A stretch of DNA of 64,000 bases from the NCBI RefSeq assembly GCF_000015045.1, contig NC_008609.1:1931501-1995500 (forward strand). The letters are read 5' to 3'. This DNA comes from Pelobacter propionicus DSM 2379 (lineage in GTDB: Bacteria; Desulfobacterota; Desulfuromonadia; Geobacterales; Pseudopelobacteraceae). Made by a program: the position numbers and the translations under genes. Within the stretch, counting starts at the first letter, position 1. Every line of letters starts with the position of its first letter. Shown here one piece after another: positions 41,949-50,085 of this stretch. The notes beneath the pieces are model-generated. The model saw only the letters and a program-made list of their open reading frames with translations, was not told where the DNA came from and did no database searches.

Positions 41949-42752
41949 TTGATACAGATACGGCTGAACGAAAAAACCATCATGGTGGACGACGGGCTCA
42001 CCCTGGCAATGCTGGCCAAGCAGCGCCGACCGGGTGCCGACGTCCTGATCCTGAACGGCTTTCCTGCCGAGGATGATACGCAGATCAACGATGGGGATGC
42101 GGTATTCCTGATCAAACGGGGTGAGCAGCCGAACGAGGAAGAGCTGGAGTGGCTGATGGCGTCCCGTCACACCCCCGGCGTGCATGGACGCCTGAAGGGT
42201 GCCTGCGTGGGGATCGCGGGAGTGGGCGGGCTGGGTTCGGCTGTGGCGGTGGCCCTGGCGCGGGTGGGTGTTGGCAGGCTGGTTATCGCCGACTTCGACC
42301 TGGTGGAGCCATCCAACCTGAACCGTCAGCAGTACTTCATAGACCAACTTGGTATGTTCAAGGTGGATGCCCTGGATGACAACCTGCGCCGCATCAACCC
42401 GTATGTCAGGGTGGAGCGCCACCAGCTGTTGCTCACCCCGGAGAACATACCCGTCATCTTCGCCCCCTGTACCATCGTGGTGGAGGCTTTTGACCGGGCC
42501 GACATGAAGGCCATGCTGGTGGACAGCCTGTTAAGCTCCCTGGCCGGCGTCACCGTGGTGGCAGCCTCGGGGGTGGCCGGTTATGGCTCCAACAACGATA
42601 TAACCACCAGACGGGTTTCCCGAAGGCTCTACCTGGTGGGCGACTCAGTATCCGAGGCCGGTCCGGGGAGCGGCCTGATGGCCCCGCGGGTCGCCATCGC
42701 CGCCGGACACCAGGCCAACCAGGTGGTGCGGATCATCCTGGGGGAGGAGTAG
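41949..42752 (+). CDS. thiF: ThiS-ThiF fusion, sulfur-carrier adenylyltransferase
   Basis: E1-like enzyme of 267 residues. Residues 1-62 look like a ThiS sulfur-carrier domain (MIQIRLNEKT, then LTLAMLAKQRRP and NDGDAVFLIKRGE) without the C-terminal Gly-Gly. Residues 75-267 are a ThiF/MoeB adenylation domain with GIAGVGGLGSAVA (GVGGLG 91-96), ADFDLVEPSNLNRQQYF and the crossover-loop region. It would adenylate a ThiS-like carrier for sulfur transfer in thiamine or cysteine synthesis. TTG at 41949 is chosen because it gives the complete ThiS beginning. No CxxC zinc pair is seen. It follows cysK, which supports a sulfur-assimilation role. Confidence 0.8.
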   Translation: MIQIRLNEKTIMVDDGLTLAMLAKQRRPGADVLILNGFPAEDDTQINDGDAVFLIKRGEQPNEEELEWLMASRHTPGVHGRLKGACVGIAGVGGLGSAVAVALARVGVGRLVIADFDLVEPSNLNRQQYFIDQLGMFKVDALDDNLRRINPYVRVERHQLLLTPENIPVIFAPCTIVVEAFDRADMKAMLVDSLLSSLAGVTVVAASGVAGYGSNNDITTRRVSRRLYLVGDSVSEAGPGSGLMAPRVAIAAGHQANQVVRIILGEE

Positions 42753-42875
42753 GTTCCACACCATCACTTCTGCGCAGTCTCTGACCCGCTGGCCGCGCGC
42801 ATTCCCGTATTGCGCTTGATGGGCATCTTACTAAAAATTAATCAAAACTATCCCGTCAGCGTCAGGAAACTTCCT

Positions 42876-43901
42876 ATGACAAATGCCCCTCGGCTTCTGG
42901 ACAAGCTCGTCAGCATGACGGCCATACACGATGTGGAGCTCATGGAATTCAGCCTGCTGAAGACCCTGGTGGAATTTGTGCGACCGCAGGAACTGATGAT
43001 CATCAAACTGGACAGGAACGGGCACCCCTGCTACCAGCTGAGCCTGAAGCATGAGCAGTATGAGATCATTCACGACGACATCTGCATGCCGGACGAGATC
43101 ATGGCGGCAATCGAACTCGTACGGAGGACGAAACAACCCTTCAACCGGCGGCTCGATCCCCTCAGGCTACTCGCCGTCTGGAACATTCTGCAGACAAAAT
43201 CGCAGGATGTTTTTCTCGTGACCATAACCGCCAACGAAATAGGCAAACTGGACGCCTACATGATAAACGGCCTTCTGGGGGTCTACCGCAATTTCTTTGC
43301 CGTCCTCCACGAGGCTCAACGTGACCAGTTGACCGGCCTGGCCAACAGGAAGACCTTCGACGAGGTTGTCAACAAGATTTACTTCCAGCTTCCCCCTTCC
43401 ACGGATCCTGTCCCGGTGGAACGACGGGCGGACAGCCCATCCCGCAGCAGGGGTTTCTGGGTGGGAATGGCGGATCTGGACAATTTCAAGCGGATCAACG
43501 ACTCTTGGGGGCATCTGTACGGAGACGAGGTGCTCCTGCTGATATCACAACTCATGCAGGGTCACTTCAGGGAAAGCGACTACCTGTTCCGTTTTGGAGG
43601 TGAGGAGTTCGTTATCATCATCCGCGCGGCCCACGAAGATCAGGCCGAACAGGCCTTTGAACGCTTCCGCAGGGCGGTGGAGGAACACATCTTTCCCCAG
43701 ATCGGGCAGGTGACCATCAGCATCGGGGTTGCGAAAATGGACGCCAGCATTTTTACGGCAACCCTGCTCGATCATGCCGACAAGGCACTGTACCATGCAA
43801 AGAAGAACGGTCGTAACCAAGTCTGTTTTTTCGAAAAGCTGCTCAGAGACGGACTGGTTGAGGAGTCAGACATCAGGACGGGAGAGGTGGAACTCTTCTG
43901 A
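42876..43901 (+). CDS. GGDEF diguanylate cyclase
   Basis: Cytosolic protein of 341 residues that makes cyclic di-GMP. The N-terminal 145 residues form a GAF-like sensory region without membrane helices (LVEFVRPQELMIIKLDRNG). The GGDEF domain (about 148-320) has DQLTGLANRKTF, the GGEEF active site at 241-245 and the inhibitory I-site RESD at 232-235, so it should be active and product-inhibited. ATG at 42876 has AGGAAA upstream; longer starts at 42810/42819 are possible. It converges with the CRP-family gene across 20 bp. Confidence 0.9.
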   Translation: MTNAPRLLDKLVSMTAIHDVELMEFSLLKTLVEFVRPQELMIIKLDRNGHPCYQLSLKHEQYEIIHDDICMPDEIMAAIELVRRTKQPFNRRLDPLRLLAVWNILQTKSQDVFLVTITANEIGKLDAYMINGLLGVYRNFFAVLHEAQRDQLTGLANRKTFDEVVNKIYFQLPPSTDPVPVERRADSPSRSRGFWVGMADLDNFKRINDSWGHLYGDEVLLLISQLMQGHFRESDYLFRFGGEEFVIIIRAAHEDQAEQAFERFRRAVEEHIFPQIGQVTISIGVAKMDASIFTATLLDHADKALYHAKKNGRNQVCFFEKLLRDGLVEESDIRTGEVELF

Positions 43902-43921
43902 TACTGGTCATCCGGAGAATG

Positions 43922-44674
43922 TTATAGCTCCAGATGGTTGTCAAGATCGGCCTTGAGCGCCCTGAACAGGTCGCTCTTCTCATAGGTTTCGAAGAACAGG
44001 GGAAGCAGTTTGAAGCGGCGGCCCACCATTTCGATCTCATGCTTGTTGCGCATCTTGCGCAGCACGCGGCTGACGGTTTCGCGGGTGATGTGGACGCGGT
44101 CGGCGATGCTCTGATGCGACAGGGTGGCGTTGATGATTACGCCATCGGTGTCCCGCACACCCAAGGTCTTGCTGTAATGGGACAGGGTTGCCCTGATCTT
44201 GGACTCGGCGTCGTTGATTCCTATGATGCAGTGAAACAGCCAACTCTCGCGCAGACGGCCGCAGAGCACCGCGATGACCTGCAGCAGTGCATCCCTCTCC
44301 TCCAGAAAACATGCGTCAAACACGGCTTTTGAAATCAGGAGCACCCGGCACGGTTCGTTGGCGATCACCGTGGCGGAATCGCTCTTTCCGTCCAGCAGCC
44401 CCACGTCGCCGAAGCAATCGCCGCGATGGCGGAAGGCCATGACCCGTTCCTGGCCGTCAGCAGTGAGATCCACCACCCTGACCTGTCCCTTGAGGACGAT
44501 GTACATCTGCCGGGCCTCTTCGCCGGCCATCATGATGACCTCATCCCTGTCATATGCGTAGACGCTGGATTTCTCCAGCAGGGATGAAAGCTGCTGGTCG
44601 CTGAAACCGGCAAACAGGGGCACCGCCCTGACGATCTTCTTCGCCAGTTCATGGTCGAATCTGCTCTTGATCAT
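43922..44674 (-). CDS. CRP/FNR-family transcriptional regulator
   Basis: Regulator of 250 residues. A cyclic-nucleotide-binding-type beta-roll (about 18-125; GEEARQMYIVLKGQVRVVDL, RGDCFGDVGLLDG) is followed by a long dimer helix and a winged helix-turn-helix (TLSHQSIADRVHITRETVSR then VLRKMRN, about 175-205). FNR cysteines are missing, and the phosphate-binding cassette differs from the cAMP consensus, so the ligand is unknown. AGGAG is located before the start. Its upstream DNA is cut 63 bp away by an IS1182-family element, which may have removed or replaced its promoter. Confidence 0.88.
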   Translation of the reverse strand: MIKSRFDHELAKKIVRAVPLFAGFSDQQLSSLLEKSSVYAYDRDEVIMMAGEEARQMYIVLKGQVRVVDLTADGQERVMAFRHRGDCFGDVGLLDGKSDSATVIANEPCRVLLISKAVFDACFLEERDALLQVIAVLCGRLRESWLFHCIIGINDAESKIRATLSHYSKTLGVRDTDGVIINATLSHQSIADRVHITRETVSRVLRKMRNKHEIEMVGRRFKLLPLFFETYEKSDLFRALKADLDNHLEL

Positions 44675-44740
44675 CTCTGTTTGCTCCTTGTATGGGGAAA
44701 AGGCTCTCTCCGTTCCCGCTTTACCGCGTTACCTGGCTAG

Positions 44741-46417
44741 GAGTCTGTCGGGCTTAACGCATTCAGCCGTCATCTCCAGGGCGTTTTCAATTGGTTAACC
44801 TGCTGTATTTATTGAATAAGTCGTCAGCTTTAGCTTGCGTTTTCTTGGTGTATCCCGTATATTTGTCCGGTAATATCAACTGGTTAGGTATCGGGGTTGA
44901 CTATGAAATCAAAGTTTATTGAAGTTGACCGGGAAACACCCTATCTGCTCCCGCCATCGCTGCAGGATTGGCTACCAGAAAAGCACTTGGCCCGGTTTGT
45001 GGTCGAAATTGTCGAACAGCTCGACCTGCGCTCTTTGAAAGCTACCTATGCCGGCCGAGGCTCGCAGCCCTATAACCCTGAGATGCTGGTAGCATTGTTG
45101 TTTTACGGTTATGCGACAGGCGTATTCTCCAGCCGGAAGCTTGAGCGCAGCACCTACGACTCCGTGGCATTCCGGTTCATAGCGGCAAACAGTCATCCTG
45201 ACCACGATACCATTGCCACCTTCCGCCGGCGTTTTCTGCCGCAACTGAACAAGCTGTTTGCCCAGATTCTGCTGATCGCTCATCAGATGGAGGTGCTGAA
45301 ACTGGGCAACGTTAGTTTGGATGGCAGCAAAATCAAGGCGAACGCCTCCAAGCACAAGGCGCTGAGCTATGAGCATGCCTGCAAGCTTGAAGAGCAGATC
45401 AAGGCTGAGGTTGGCGAACTGCTCAAAAAGGCCGAGGCAGCGGACCGTGCCGATATTCCGGACGGCATGAACATCCCCGAAGAACTGGAACGTCGGGAAA
45501 AGCGTCTTTCCGCCATTGCCGCAGCCAAGGTCGAGATCGAAAAACGAGCCGCTGAGCGCCATGCTCGTGAACAGGCCGCTTATGAGAAGAAAGTCGCCGA
45601 ACGGGCCAAGAAGGAGCAGGCAACGGGCAAGAAGGCCAAGGGGAAAGAGCCGAAACCGCCCAAATCCGGCCCCACTGCCAAAGATCAGGTCAATCTGACC
45701 GATGAAGAGTCGCGGATCATGCCGACCTCCGGTGGCGGATTCGAGCAGACTTACAACGCCCAGGCCGGTGTGGATACAGCATCAAAGCTCATCGTTTCGG
45801 CCCATGTTACCCAGAATCCCAATGACAAACAGGAGCTGACACCGACCCTGGAGAACCTGGCGGCGCTGCCTGAGAAGCTTGGCAAGGCAACCGATCTGGT
45901 AGCTGACAGTGGCTACTTCAGCGAAACCAATGTAACTGCCTGTGAGGAGAACGGGATAACTCCCTACATTGCCGTAGACCGGCAGAGTCACAACGTGCCA
46001 CTGATGGAGCGCTTTGCCGAACCGCCGCCGTTACCCGAAGATGCCGATTCCGTGGCCAGAATGAAGCATCGCCTGAAGACACCTTCCGGCAAGGCGATCT
46101 ACGCCCAGCGAAAAGTCACCTCGGAACCGGTCTTCGGCATCATCAAGGCGGTCATGGGATTCAGAAGCTTTCTTCTTCGTGGCTTTGAAGCAGTAAAAGG
46201 CGAATGGAACCTCGTCTGCATGGCCTACAACATCAAACGGCTGCATGTCTTGGCCGGATAGAATGAGAAATAGCGAAAATCAGCCTGTAATAACCGCAGT
46301 CATCGCTGAAAGGGCTGAATTAACCAGGTTGCCGGTGGGAAGACGAACACATACGGAACTTTTTTAATCGGCTTGGCCACAAAAGAGGGCGCCCCTGAGG
46401 TCAAGCCCGACAGACTC
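44741..46417 (+). mobile_element. Intact IS1182-family insertion sequence
   Basis: Perfect 19-bp inverted matches CTAGGAGTCTGTCGGGCTT (44737-44755) and its complement (46403-46421) bound the element. The outer CTAG on both sides (44737-44740, 46418-46421) is either a 4-bp target duplication or part of the repeats; the coordinates given exclude it. The transposase is intact. It lies between the divergent CRP-family and mnmA genes. Confidence 0.92.
44903..46261 (+). CDS. IS1182-family transposase
   Basis: Transposase of 452 residues. N-terminal DUF772-type domain (LLPPSLQDWLPEKHLARFVV, then YNPEMLVALLFYGYATGVFS), catalytic Asp in VSLDGSKIKANASKHKA, a long Lys/Glu/Ala-rich coiled-coil insertion (about 165-255), and the C-terminal DDE part (ADSGYFSE with the second Asp; SEPVFGIIKAVMGFR with the Glu). 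The ATG at 44903 is preferred to a TTG two codons upstream. It is full length and without stops, so it could be active. Confidence 0.93.
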   Translation: MKSKFIEVDRETPYLLPPSLQDWLPEKHLARFVVEIVEQLDLRSLKATYAGRGSQPYNPEMLVALLFYGYATGVFSSRKLERSTYDSVAFRFIAANSHPDHDTIATFRRRFLPQLNKLFAQILLIAHQMEVLKLGNVSLDGSKIKANASKHKALSYEHACKLEEQIKAEVGELLKKAEAADRADIPDGMNIPEELERREKRLSAIAAAKVEIEKRAAERHAREQAAYEKKVAERAKKEQATGKKAKGKEPKPPKSGPTAKDQVNLTDEESRIMPTSGGGFEQTYNAQAGVDTASKLIVSAHVTQNPNDKQELTPTLENLAALPEKLGKATDLVADSGYFSETNVTACEENGITPYIAVDRQSHNVPLMERFAEPPPLPEDADSVARMKHRLKTPSGKAIYAQRKVTSEPVFGIIKAVMGFRSFLLRGFEAVKGEWNLVCMAYNIKRLHVLAG

Positions 46418-46613
46418 CTAGAGGAATACAACGCTGTACGTGCGGCAGCGCAGCTGGTCACAGGGTTGCTTCCCGGCACCGGACAGTCACGGCATGCCGG
46501 CTCCGTACGCGTTGCTCATTCTAGCATCTCCACGCTTTAGTTGTACCCATAAAGTTTCACATGCAGCCGGATTCCGGCTGTTGATAGTGTTCGACACGAC
46601 TAAAGGAGCCCCT

Positions 46614-47681
46614 ATGAAGATTGCCGTTGCCATGAGTGGCGGAGTTGATTCGTCGGTTGCAGCGGCCCTGCTCAAGGAGCAGGGGCACGAGATCATCGGC
46701 ATTACCATGCAATTCTTCGCCCCCTCCTGCCAGGGCGCGGGAACACCAGCCCATGACGCGGCTGTGGTTGCCGCTCATCTGGGAATCACGCACCACCTGC
46801 TGGATCTGGAGCACGACTTCCGCCAGCTAATCATCAACGATTTTATCTCCCAGTATCGCTCCGGCCAGACCCCCAACCCCTGTGTGCGCTGCAACCGCTT
46901 CGTCAAGTTCGGCCTGCTGCTGGATGCGGCCCGCGAACGGGGAGCCGATCTGCTGGCCACCGGGCACTACGCCCGCACCAGCATCGACCCGGACGGAACA
47001 CGCCACCTGCGCGTGGCAGCCAATCTGCGCAAGGACCAGACCTACTTCCTGCACACCCTCTCCCAGGAACGTCTGGCGCGTGTCGTCTTTCCCCTGGGCG
47101 ACATCGGCAGCAAGGATGAGGTGCGCGACCTGGCGCACCGTTTCGGGCTGCCGGTGGCGGAGAAGGGGGACAGCCAGGAGGTCTGCTTCATCCCCAACGA
47201 CGACTATGTGTCCTATCTTGAAGAGAATTGCGCACTGGGCGGGGAGACGGGGGATATCGTTCATGTGAATGGCAGGTTGCTGGGACGGCATCGGGGCACT
47301 CACCGTTACACCATCGGCCAGCGCAAGGGGCTGGGCATCGCCTGGAGCGAGCCGCTCTACGTGGTGGAGATCGACGCGGCACGGAAGCTGGTCGTGGTGG
47401 GTGAGGAGCCGCACGTGTACGCCCAGGGTCTCAAGGCAGAGGAGGTGGGCTGGATCATCGCGCCGGGGAAGGAGGAGTTCGAGGCCAGCTGCAAGATCCG
47501 CTACCGCCACCAGCCGGTAGCCTGCCGGGTCACCCTGCTGCAAGGGGGAGCGTGCCGGGTTCTCTTTCACGAGCCGCTCAAGGCGGTCACGCCGGGGCAG
47601 TCGGTTGTCTTCTACCAAGATGACGAGGTGCTGGGCGGGGGCAGGATCACGGCGGCCATAAAAAGGGATGGCGAGGCATAG
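46614..47681 (+). CDS. mnmA: tRNA-specific 2-thiouridylase MnmA
   Basis: Enzyme of 355 residues forming 2-thiouridine at position 34 of tRNAs for Lys, Glu and Gln. The PP-loop SGGVDSS is at 8-14; the catalytic cysteines are Cys93 (NPCVRCNRFVKFG) and Cys191 (GDSQEVCFIPND); the C-terminal part has YTIGQRKGLGIA and the beta-barrel. AAGGAG is placed 7 bases before the start at 46614; a longer in-frame reading from 46440 lies in intergenic DNA and is unlikely. 46422-46613 holds no gene that I can support. Confidence 0.95.
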   Translation: MKIAVAMSGGVDSSVAAALLKEQGHEIIGITMQFFAPSCQGAGTPAHDAAVVAAHLGITHHLLDLEHDFRQLIINDFISQYRSGQTPNPCVRCNRFVKFGLLLDAARERGADLLATGHYARTSIDPDGTRHLRVAANLRKDQTYFLHTLSQERLARVVFPLGDIGSKDEVRDLAHRFGLPVAEKGDSQEVCFIPNDDYVSYLEENCALGGETGDIVHVNGRLLGRHRGTHRYTIGQRKGLGIAWSEPLYVVEIDAARKLVVVGEEPHVYAQGLKAEEVGWIIAPGKEEFEASCKIRYRHQPVACRVTLLQGGACRVLFHEPLKAVTPGQSVVFYQDDEVLGGGRITAAIKRDGEA

Positions 47682-47817
47682 CCCCCCTCCCCTTTCTCCA
47701 CCCCACCCTTGACCGCTGGTTGCCCTTGACTCACCTCGCCATGAAGTGTAGTTTATGAAAACTTGTTAGCATGTGGTCCTGGAGGGACAATTTGAGAGGC
47801 AGTGCTTGGTTTAGTTG

Positions 47818-47858
47818 AGCCGTTTTGTCAGTGTGGTCACTGGTGGAGCGGCTTTTTT
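47818..47858 (+). terminator. Terminator-like hairpin upstream of the 124-residue gene
   Basis: AGCCG (47818-47822) pairs with CGGCT (47849-47853), with an inner CAGTG/CACTG stem, and is followed by TTTTTT (47853-47858). It lies 23 bp before the next start codon, so it may act as an attenuator or end a short leader transcript. Confidence 0.45.
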
Positions 47859-47880
47859 GTGCGTGGATGCGGGAGGGATC

Positions 47881-48255
47881 ATGCTGAAGGACATGAAATC
47901 GTACTGCCACGTCAAGCCGGGACAAAAGGGGTCCAAGAGGCTGGTGGAGCAGTATGGGGACAGGCTTCTGTGTGTAAGATACCGTTACGATGAAAAGCGC
48001 CGCATCAGGTTGAAGACCGTGGAAATCATCGTCGAAGAACGCCCATGGCAGCCACCATTTCGGTATTGCGACAACGAGCTGGTGCCACTGACGGTCGGGT
48101 ACGAAGAAACTGAATTGCGGGAAAAGCTCCGGGGGTTGCGGGCGAAATGGGATCCTGATGCAAGGGTATGGCTGGTACCATATGGAAAGATCAAGGGTAC
48201 GGAGCTGGAGAAGAGGATTTTCGATGAAGATCTGGCCGGGAGGAAAAAGGTGTAA
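47881..48255 (+). CDS. Small conserved protein of a Geobacteraceae repeat family
   Basis: A 124-residue soluble, basic protein with no recognised domain. Characteristic parts are MLKDMKSYCHVKPGQKGSKR, LLCVRYRYDEKRRIRLKTVE, VPLTVGYEETELREKLRG and KWDPDARVWLVPYGKIKGTE. I recall near-identical small proteins in many copies in Geobacter genomes, often beside mobile DNA; this is memory, not a search. The start at 47881 has GGGAGGG before it. It lies at the edge of the attC cluster. A nucleic-acid-binding role is possible from its charge, but there is no direct evidence. Confidence 0.65.
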   Translation: MLKDMKSYCHVKPGQKGSKRLVEQYGDRLLCVRYRYDEKRRIRLKTVEIIVEERPWQPPFRYCDNELVPLTVGYEETELREKLRGLRAKWDPDARVWLVPYGKIKGTELEKRIFDEDLAGRKKV

Positions 48256-48282
48256 GTTGCCGATACAGGTAACCGGCTGGCT

Positions 48283-48345
48283 TCTTATACATGAAACTTA
48301 TCGCCTATATAGGAAACAAGTTTCTTATATAGGGAAACTCATCAA
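48283..48345 (+). repeat. Short imperfect tandem repeat before the Sel1 lipoprotein gene
   Basis: Three degenerate copies of a unit like TTCTTATATAGGGAAACT occur in about 60 bp (TTCTTATACATGAAACT, CTATATAGGAAAC, TTCTTATATAGGGAAACT). They lie between the 124-residue gene and the lipoprotein gene. Function unknown; iteron-like or promoter-linked repeats are possible. Confidence 0.4.
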
Positions 48346-48375
48346 TAACACGTTGTACCTGAATGAAGAATTGAA

Positions 48376-49461
48376 ATGACAAAAGAGAAGATGCCTCTTT
48401 ACATCTTGTTGTTTATTGTCCTGCTTCTCGGGGGGTGCAATACTTACAATACCGGAACTTGCCTGTCTGATAAAGAAATCAAAGAACTCACAGCTAAGGC
48501 TGAAAAAGGCGATCTGAATGCAGCTCGCCTCATCGAAAGTCACTACATGTTCTGCGTCGAAGATCCTAAAATGGCAAGAGTTTGGACCGAAAAGCTTGCA
48601 AGTCTCGGGGATGCAGAAGCATGGTACCACCTTTATTCGGATGACAGAAGCTCCAATGATGCGAATACAAAGAAGAAAGCATTCGCTGAACTTGTAAAGT
48701 CAGGAGAAGGCGGATATGGGTTTGCGCAGATGACCCTAGCTACCAAATACTTTACTGGTGATGAAGTTAACAAGGACCACGCACAGGGCGAGGTGTGGCT
48801 GCGGCGTGCTGCTCAAGCGGGTAATTCTGATGCCATGCGCTCGATGAGCATTCTTTTGCTCGTCAAAGAGAGGACAAAAAATTCTATTATTGAGGCCTAT
48901 AGGCTGTCGCGACATGCACAGAGGGTTGTCGACGAACAATCTGTTGCCGGTCAAAGTGCAATGAGGCAAGCAGAAACAATACGTTTGGTTGCCAGAAAAT
49001 CGCGGATTCCAGAAAAAGCTTTGGAAGCCGCAACTGCAAAACTCCCAGCGCAAAAGGAACCGAAAGCTAACGCCTCGCCTGAGCGATTTACAGCGACAAG
49101 CGGAAGTCCACGTGCAAATGCAGAGCTGGCCGACAGGCAATATGCAGCGGGAACTAAAGAGGGGGTTGTGGCGGGTGAGGGGTTGCTGAAGTCAGCTGCC
49201 TTGGCCTGTGACAAATATGCAATGAGTGATTTTGCAACGGTAAGTCTTCTTTCTGCCACCACTGGAAAATCACTCGCAGAGGCACAATCGTGGGCTAAGC
49301 TCGTAATCTTGGATGCACCCGCCTCTTACATGGCGACGGACGCAAGAATGAATATGGAATTTATTTCCATAGCGGCTAAATCCTTGGGAATTCCGCAAGC
49401 TACCATTTCCGAAGAGGCAGACAACCTGGTAGCCCAATCGAACTGTAGAAAGTCAAAGTAA
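48376..49461 (+). CDS. Sel1-repeat-like lipoprotein (cassette-borne)
   Basis: Predicted lipoprotein of 361 residues. A short signal ends in LLGGC (Cys21). The following helical pairs (LTAKAEKGDLNAARLIESHY; GYGFAQMTLATKYFTGDEVN; HAQGEVWLRRAAQAGNSDAM) have the A-x-G-D/N-x-x-A spacing of Sel1/TPR-like repeats used for protein-protein contacts. A second helical block (about 250-350) follows a polar linker. GC content is lower than in the flanking core genes. It ends 3 bp before an attC-like site, the usual position of a cassette gene. Confidence 0.65.
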   Translation: MTKEKMPLYILLFIVLLLGGCNTYNTGTCLSDKEIKELTAKAEKGDLNAARLIESHYMFCVEDPKMARVWTEKLASLGDAEAWYHLYSDDRSSNDANTKKKAFAELVKSGEGGYGFAQMTLATKYFTGDEVNKDHAQGEVWLRRAAQAGNSDAMRSMSILLLVKERTKNSIIEAYRLSRHAQRVVDEQSVAGQSAMRQAETIRLVARKSRIPEKALEAATAKLPAQKEPKANASPERFTATSGSPRANAELADRQYAAGTKEGVVAGEGLLKSAALACDKYAMSDFATVSLLSATTGKSLAEAQSWAKLVILDAPASYMATDARMNMEFISIAAKSLGIPQATISEEADNLVAQSNCRKSK

Positions 49462-49463
49462 AG

Positions 49464-49525
49464 GTCCAACACGCGGTTCGAACACGACTCCCTTCGGTCG
49501 CGGTTCAACCGCGGCCCCGTTGGTC
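49464..49525 (+). repeat. attC-like site 1
   Basis: GTCCAAC (49464-49470) and GTTGGTC (49519-49525) are outer boxes that pair with one mismatch. Inner arms CGCGGTTCGAAC and GTTCAACCGCG pair with one unpaired base, as the extrahelical base of integron attC sites. The central loop is about 20 nt. Total length of 62 nt fits attC. Confidence 0.65.
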
Positions 49526-49548
49526 TCAACAAATTAAAGGAATAAAGA

Positions 49549-50055
49549 ATGAGAATAGATATTGTCTCACTGGCCATAGCAATTTCTGGTTGGATTGGGT
49601 TCGGTCTTTATCACCTGGCCAGTCTGCCGTCTTTGAGGCCCCCAGATGGTTCATTTATCTTGCTCATACTACCGTATATATTTATTAAAGCTTTTACCGG
49701 TTTTGCCAGCGTATTTTTTCCTTTGATTTCAATGGTAACAGCGATGTATGCAATTTATTCCGTGAGGACTGATAAAGTTGCTTGGAAAGCTATAATTATT
49801 GGGAGTCTGTATTTTTTTGTTTGTTTACTATTGTCTCCAATTGCAGTTGGAGTGGCAATATATGAAATATTTAAGAAAAAATTAGAAAGAATTGCTTGGA
49901 TAGCCATTCTTGCAAGCATTTTGTGTTTCAATATCACTATGTATTTAGATCGGGGTTCAACTCATAACAGTCACTCAAGATCAAAAAATGTAGAAACACA
50001 AATTGGCACGAATAAGTCAAACAAGGAAGATTCACCGGCCTTAAACCGCCGGTGA
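49549..50055 (+). CDS. Small multi-helix membrane protein (cassette-borne, unknown)
   Basis: A 168-residue protein with four likely membrane helices (about 5-25, 35-68, 78-105, 112-132) and a polar C-terminal tail rich in Ser, Asn and Lys. I recognise no family. Base composition is clearly AT-rich compared with core genes, typical of acquired cassette genes. The stop codon lies within attC-like site 2. An AAGGAATAAAG sequence precedes the start at 49549. Anti-phage or stress roles are common for cassette membrane proteins, but nothing here proves that. Confidence 0.6.
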   Translation: MRIDIVSLAIAISGWIGFGLYHLASLPSLRPPDGSFILLILPYIFIKAFTGFASVFFPLISMVTAMYAIYSVRTDKVAWKAIIIGSLYFFVCLLLSPIAVGVAIYEIFKKKLERIAWIAILASILCFNITMYLDRGSTHNSHSRSKNVETQIGTNKSNKEDSPALNRR

Positions 50056-50085
50056 TCTTGTCCCGCCTCAGTCGGAAATGGACTT

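Noticed and set aside
48283-48345. CRISPR array
   Set aside because: Three short degenerate units without regular spacers; no cas genes nearby.
47740-48375. A sixth attC-like site before the Sel1 lipoprotein gene
   Set aside because: ACACGTTGTAC near 48349 resembles a right box, but no matching left box or paired arms are visible.
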